64,000 bases of DNA from contig NW_024465885.1 of the NCBI RefSeq assembly GCF_017591425.1, positions 33,922,501 through 33,986,500 on the forward strand, read 5' to 3'. Made by a program: the position numbers and the translations under genes. The notes beneath the pieces were generated by a model that saw only the letters and a program-made list of their open reading frames with translations, did no database searches and was not told the DNA's origin. Position 1 is the first letter of the stretch; each line of letters opens with the position of its first letter. Source of the DNA: Ochotona curzoniae (taxonomy: Eukaryota > Chordata > Mammalia > Lagomorpha > Ochotonidae). Shown one piece after another: positions 59,399-64,000 of the stretch.

Positions 59399-59726
59399 TT
59401 TTTAGATTTATTTTTTTTATTATTTTTTATTGGAAAGGCGGATATACAGAGAGGAGAGAGAGAGAGGAAGATCTTCCATCCGATGATTCACTCCCCAAGT
59501 GAGCCGCAACGGGCCGATACTATGCCGATCCGAAGCCAGGAGCCTCTTCCGGGTCTCCCACGCGGGTGCAGGGTCCCAAAGCTTTGGGCCGTCCTCAACT
59601 GCTTTCCCAGGCCACAGGCAGGGAGCTGGAAGGGAAGCGGGGCTGCCGGGATTAGAACCGGCGCCCATATGGGATCCCGGGCGTGCAAGGCGAGGACTTA
59701 ACCACTTGCGCCACCGCGCCGGGCCC
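59399..59726 (-). mobile_element. Young CSINE with 13-bp target-site duplication
   Basis: Full-length reverse copy: T-rich tail, GGAAAGGCGGATATACAGAGAGGAGAG, GATCTTCCATCCGATGATTCACTCCCCAAGTGAGCCGCAACGGGCCGATAC, the B box GGTTCTAATCC (antisense at 59649-59659) and the head ending CCACCGCGCCGGGCCC. The duplication tattcttggtttt is at 59386-59398 and 59727-59739, with the nick at TT/AAAACC on the insertion strand. Five open frames on both strands are SINE read-through. Confidence 0.98.
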
Positions 59727-59739
59727 TATTCTTGGTTTT

Positions 59740-60590
59740 AATGAGAGATAATTGCTTTCATAAAATATCTGTTACATCTTTGTATTTGTCGTTAATAGTT
59801 TAATCTTCATTTATGAATATAAGCAATTTCTTTATAGCCATTGAAATAGCATTAACAAAACTTTCTGAAACTTAAAGTTATGATATTTCATAACACTTTG
59901 TCATGATTTTGTAGCTAGTTTTATTATAATCTCTATTAAACTTGGTAGTTTTTTTTACATGAGTTATTTCAGCATTTGTAAAATTTGCTAGTGGGAATAT
60001 TTACATTTCATTCTATATGATTATGTACATTAATAAAGCTGAATAATAGCAAACACTGCAGATATCATTGTGTGTGTGTGTGTTTCTGTATATTCTTAGG
60101 ATCATACCCATGCACATTTTTTTATTCTTTTTTTTTTTGTTCTTTGAATGAAGAAGCTTGACCCACCATGTCAAAACACCAGCCTTCTAAAGCAAAATCT
60201 TTAACCTGACAACTTTAACAGAAATCAGATAAGAGGTTTAAGATAGATCTCTGTTTTACATAATCATGTTTGAGCAACCATGTTTTATTATGTTTCCTTG
60301 TTTTTAATGTTTTTATTTTGATATTTTTTTCTCCCATACAAAGCTAATCTTGTTGCAGTCAGAATTTCACTTGCTTTCATTTCTTCCTGCTTTCCATATA
60401 ATTAATTGAGGAAGATATCACATATTATTTCTGTTGGCTTGTGGTTATTTTCAGAGAAGGAACAGAAAGATTAGAACTGGGATGGGCATAACTATGTAAT
60501 TCTATAATCCTTTTATTAGTTTGTTAAGTGTTTAATCCTGCAGAGAGAACCTTCAGAGATCTGCCCATATTGTCACCGTGGTTCCCAATG
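59740..60590. other. AT-rich unique DNA, no gene seen
   Basis: Contains a TG run at about 60.07-60.08 kb and T runs near 60.12 kb; nothing else recognised. Confidence 0.45.
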
Positions 60591-60592
60591 TG

Positions 60593-60626
60593 TTATTTTT
60601 AATTTTCTTTTTCCTTCCTTCCTTTC

Positions 60627-60658
<32 letters not shown>

Positions 60659-60965
60659 GGTGATATAGCTCCACAGGTTCTGGGATACCCACCTACTCTG
60701 CAGCCCAGGAGTCTCCTTCCCACACTGACTTCCCCTGTATTATTTCAAAGCATAGTCCTTCATGAACAGACATAAGTCCATCATTTCACCATTCAAGTGT
60801 ATCCTGGCATTGTAGGTATGGACGATGACAGAGTCTAATATCCTACTGTGAAACTATATTTAAGAGTTCCATTGGGAGTGCATCTTTAGCTTGGCAGTAG
60901 AGCTTCGTATTGCATTGTGTCTTCACATCTGGATAGGATAGTCTCTATTACAAGTCATTATTCAT
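60593..60965 (-). mobile_element. L1 3' UTR, reverse orientation
   Basis: T/CCTT-rich and (TTTTG)n left end, then GGTTCTGGGATACCCACCTACTCTGCAGCCCAGGAGTCTCC, TGTATTATTTCAAAGCATAGTCCTTCATGAACAGACATAAG, CTGGCATTGTAGGTATGG, TTAAGAGTTCCATTGGGAGTGCATC and TTGCATTGTGTCTTCACATCTGGATAG. The blocks ATTATT..AGTCCTTC, GGCATTGTA, TT..CATTTGGAGT and ATCTTCAC recur in order at 29.45-29.62 kb, so it is a younger relative of that L1 end. Confidence 0.72.
60612..60660. repeat. (CCTT)n/(TTTTG)n simple repeat
   Basis: CCTT units followed by five TTTTG units. Confidence 0.9.
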
Positions 60966-61114
60966 CCCTTTAAATAAAAAGCCATAAAACAAAGGCAACA
61001 ACAGGATGAAAGAGAAAATTTACCACAACAGGACTTTAAAAAGCATGCTACAGAATAACCTTTGTATAGCTAAAGAAATCTAAAACCAAAAGAAACTAGT
61101 AACAGAAAAGGAAA

Positions 61115-61435
61115 AAAAAAAAAAACCTATTTTAAAGAAACAACAGTAAAAACAAAAATATCAAAACCCATGAAGTGTAGCAAAAGCAGTGTTAAAGGGA
61201 CATCTATAACATCAGGTGCTTACAAACAGTCAAAATATCTCATATAAAAGATCTAATATCACATTTTGAGGGCTAATTAAATTCATATCCAGAAATAAAT
61301 GGAATTGAAACTAAAAAAAAAATAAATAAAAAGCTACTAATTGCCACAAAACAGAAACATTTTTTCAGAAGATGAAGAAAACTAACCAGTTTAAACCACA
61401 CTAAAGAGAAGAATACAGGGGAAAAACTCAAAATT
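61115..61435 (+). pseudogene. L1 ORF2 middle fragment, opposite strand to its neighbours
   Basis: Plus-strand similarity to the linker between the ORF2 endonuclease and reverse transcriptase: AACCCATGAAGTGTAGCAAAAGCAGTGTTAAAGGGACATCTATAACATCAGGTGCTTAC corresponds to the AVCRGKFIALNA region, and AACTAACCAGTTTAAACCACACTAAAGAGAAGAATACAGG..CAAAATTAGAAATG to the following block. No continuous frame remains. The L1 pieces on either side are on the minus strand. The stretch 60966-61114 is A-rich and unassigned. Confidence 0.6.
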
Positions 61436-61436
61436 A

Positions 61437-62335
61437 GAAATGTCAAAGAAATGACACCAACACTTTGCTCTTTTCATGGTTCCTGAGACTGTTGGTATAG
61501 GCAATAGTAGAGATTCTAATTTTTTGTCATCTAGGTATATAAAAATAGAAATTCACTTGGAGTCTGCTTTTATCCCATAGTGGAGATACATTCTGTCGAT
61601 TTTCTGATTCTGAGCACTCTGGTTTTCATCACATCCTTCATTTGTGAGGTTACAAGTGTGTTTATTTACCTTTGTTTTTTGTTTATATTTCGGTGGAGGT
61701 TGTCTTATTTTCAAGTAATCATATGATATTTGTCCTTTGGGCCTTGGCTCATTTCACTTAACATAATGGTTTCAAGTTAAGCTTATTTGGATGCAAGTAA
61801 TAGAATTTCAGTCTTTCTATTAAAAACCTAGTTGAGTAGTATACCATAGGGCAGATGTACCATAGTTTTCTTTTTTTTTTTTAATCCAGTCTTCCTTCAG
61901 TGGGCATCTTGATTTGTTTCTATATTTTTACGATCACTGATTGTGCTGAAATGAATACAGGGTCCAGGTTGCTTTCTCATATGTGTATATCAGATCCTTT
62001 GGATAGATCCCCAGGGAAAGAATTGCTGGGTCACATGCTAGGTGAATTTTCAGTTGCCTGAGTATTCTCTATGTCTGCTTCCATAGTGCATGCACCAGTC
62101 TATAATCCCACCAGTAGTAGAGTGCCTTTCCCTCACATCTTCGCCAGCAGTTGTTGTTGGTATTTTTGTTTGTTTGTTTGTTTAAGCAAGTTATTCTCAC
62201 TGGAATTAAGTGTAATCTTATTTTATTTGGATTTTATTTGAATTTGACTTATTGCTAAGGATCTTGAGCATTTTTCATATGTCTGTTAGCTCTTATTTGA
62301 TTTTTAAGATTGCATATTATGTTTTCTGAGGAAAA
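61437..62335 (-). mobile_element. Older L1 3' part (end of ORF2 and 3' UTR), reverse orientation
   Basis: Antisense landmarks of the L1 3' end in order: TTGTCCTTTGGGCCTTGGCTCATTTCACTTAACATAATGG, ACCTAGTTGAGTAGTATACCATAGG, CCAGTCTTCCTTCAGTGGGCATCTTGATTTG, GATTGTGCTGAAATGAATACAGG, AGATCCTTTGGATAGATCCCCAGGGAAAGAATTGCTGGGTCACATG, CCATAGTGCATGCACCAGTCTATAATCCCACCAGTAG, ACATCTTCGCCAGCAG and ATCTTGAGCATTTTTCATATGTCTGTTAGC. This is the well-known C-terminal part of ORF2, decayed. Confidence 0.92.
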
Positions 62336-62830
62336 GTTCTTCCCTTGACTATCTACAATGAGGTATAGAAAATAGGAATGCATGTATCAAACTCTTCATG
62401 TATTTAACTATTTCACACAAAATGGTGGTAAAATTATGAATCCATGACTGTTTATTTCTCTTTCTGGCATTTTAACTCTAAGATCAAATGTTCATTGTTG
62501 TATGAATTAGAGCACTGATTTTCTAACCTGCAAAACCCCAAATTGAATTTAAATAAATTATTTTTCTTCAGACAAATAATTATATATTCCTTCCATAATG
62601 AAAGCATATGTTTTACCGAATGGTTGAAAACTTACTGCTCTTCAAATTAATTCAAAACTTGTGTTTTAAGAAAATTTAAAGACAGATTAGATTTGAACTA
62701 CAGTTGTGTTTCCTAATAATTAATTATGACTTTGGCAATTACTTTGACTATTTAATTTAATTACATATAGTCTAGTTTTTAAAAATAAAGATTATAGAAG
62801 AGCAACTGTATTATCTATAAAGCTGAGAAA
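62336..62830. other. AT-rich unique DNA, no gene seen
   Basis: Nothing recognisable. Confidence 0.5.
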
Positions 62831-62835
62831 ACAGT

Positions 62836-63155
62836 GTGCCAGCATTGAGACATAGTGGCTAAAACCACTGTCTGCAAAAGCTGACGTTCCATGTTAGCAA
62901 AGGTGCTTGTTGCAGCTGTGGCACTTCTGACTCAGCTGCCTGAGAAGGGCCTAAGACATTCTGTGGAATATCATCTAAGGGCTAGGCGTCCTGCTAATCA
63001 AATGCAGAGACCTGGAAGAGGCTCCAGGATCCTGGCTTTGGGCTGGCTCAGCCCTGGTCACTATGGCAATCAGAAGATTGAGGATGTGTCTGTTTATCTC
63101 TTCCTCTCCCTTTCTGTAACTCTGATTCACAAATATGTAATTAAATTAAAACACA
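62836..63155 (+). mobile_element. Old CSINE
   Basis: Plus C repeat: GTGCCAGCATTGAGACATAGTGGCTAAAACC (head), GACTCAGCTGCCTGAGAAGGGCC, GTCCTGCTAATCAAATGCAGAGACCTGGAAGAGGCTCCAGGATCCTGGCTTTGGGCTGGCTCAGCCCTGGTCACTATGGCAATC, and TCTTCCTCTCCCTTTCTGTAACTCTGATTCACAAATA, ending in an ACACAC/AAACA tail at 63149-63180. Confidence 0.88.
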
Positions 63156-63184
63156 CACACAAACACAAAACAAAAACAAAAGCC

Positions 63185-64000
63185 AATGAAGTAGATAAAG
63201 GCGAAATCTTAGGAAGCTTATAATTACAAACATTTTAATTGTGATTGGTAACATTAATGCAAAATTGATTTTGTTTTCAGTAAACAATATGAGATACTCA
63301 ATATCTATGTTTCCCTTTTGCACTAGTACCTGTATCAATGGAATTTTCGAGAGGGTAAAACCTGTAAAAATTGAATTCTTAGTCATTTTGGTAACAATCA
63401 TTAGTGTGATATTCTTTAATGTAGAGAGTTGTAATAAGATGGCCATTTTCAACCGACCTAATCAACTACAAGTTCAGAGAGTTGTTTACCTCAATTTCCT
63501 AGAGTTATAAAGTGTCAGCTCCTCAAATATGTATTAAAATACTGATAAAGGCTTCAATCTCATGGCATAATCTTCTCAGAGCAATTCCCCTTGGTAGGTC
63601 ATTACAGCAGATAATGGAAGCATTTGTAATCTCCAGATACAATTGGCCTAAATGAAGTTAGATTCCCAATTTCCTTCATAGGGAAATATTTCATAATGTT
63701 GTCAGCATTTATTGAGCATTAAATTGGAGGGTTGACATCATACAAACGAGAGAGATACATAGAGTATCCCTCATGGCCTCAAGAATTTTTATTCTTCAGA
63801 GTGAACATTCATGAACATAGAAGTTTCTGATGTCAGGCAGCCCAATGCTAAAAGTGTTGGCAAGAAATATTTTTCATGAGGTCTCTGCAACTTATGAAAA
63901 TTATGAATAAAATAACTGTGAGGGAAGAGAATGTGCTTTGTGATCACAAAGAGGTATGTATAGTATATTTTAAAATTAAGCTTAACATGTTTTAAGATTA
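63185..64000. other. AT-rich unique DNA to window end, no gene seen
   Basis: Frames at 63141-63452 (minus, 103 codons) and 63241-63510 (plus, 89 codons) overlap on opposite strands, share no known motif, and are treated as chance. Confidence 0.45.

Noticed and set aside
59348..59741. Five overlapping frames, up to 117 codons
   Set aside because: Young CSINE read-through, identical in style to the other copies.
63141..63510. Overlapping frames of 103 codons (minus) and 89 codons (plus)
   Set aside because: Opposite-strand overlap, AT-driven, part of one lies in a CSINE AC-rich tail.
1..64000. CRISPR array, operon, phage or bacterial system
   Set aside because: No regularly spaced identical repeats, no dense coding, no ribosome binding sites; the repeats are mammalian SINE/LINE elements.

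Overview
This window is mammalian nuclear DNA: AT-rich, with no operons, ribosome binding sites or long open frames, and with interspersed repeats of several ages. The dominant repeat is a tRNA-derived SINE of the lagomorph C-repeat (CSINE) type. Its recent copies begin GGGCCCGGCGTGGTGGCGCAGTGG and end in a CTGTATATCCGCCTTTCCAATAAAAATAAATCTTT-type tail. This head and tail differ from the rabbit C repeat as I remember it and fit the pika (Ochotona) version, so the source is most likely a pika, and with more confidence a lagomorph. Lagomorph L1 3' ends and older mammalian repeats (MIR, MER5A-like, a MaLR-type LTR) agree with this.

I found no convincing protein-coding exon, tRNA, rRNA or other functional RNA gene. 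The longest open frames are nearly all read-throughs of CSINEs (the same SINE peptide recurs on both strands), decayed L1 ORFs, or T-rich and A-rich low-complexity DNA. The window reads as a gene desert or the inside of a very large intron.

Layout. 1-10 kb: unique AT-rich DNA with CSINEs at 1.2, 3.6, 4.8-5.2, 6.6-7.3 and 7.5 kb, a MIR at 4.0 kb and a MER5A-like element at 5.7 kb. 10-15.3 kb: an L1 3' end and an L1 reverse-transcriptase fragment (both minus), a C repeat, a roughly 95-bp hairpin at 12.6 kb, a MIR, and a young CSINE nested in an older one at 14.6-15.3 kb. 15.3-33 kb: mostly unique DNA with scattered old CSINEs, MIRs, an LTR and L1 3' ends. 33-44.5 kb: an unrecognised 135-codon frame, a run of younger CSINEs (36.8, 38.6, 41.0-42.0 kb) including a second nested pair, and a motif-rich repeat-free block at 39.6 kb. 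44.8-52.5 kb: a decayed but nearly full-length plus-strand L1 with a G+C-rich degenerate tandem 5' leader, ORF1 and ORF2 remnants and a 3' UTR, itself carrying two CSINEs. 52.5-64 kb: unique AT-rich DNA, L1 3' ends, a young CSINE at 59.4 kb, a composite opposite-strand L1 cluster at 60.6-62.3 kb, and a final CSINE.

The best-supported biology is retrotransposition. Four CSINEs have clean 13-16 bp target-site duplications whose edges match the TT/AAAA-type nick of L1 endonuclease, and the L1 copies in the window belong to the family that would have supplied that machinery. No undescribed gene system could be demonstrated. The less ordinary items are the 12.6-kb hairpin, the L1 leader array, the opposite-strand L1 cluster, and a few candidate regulatory blocks that need alignment data.
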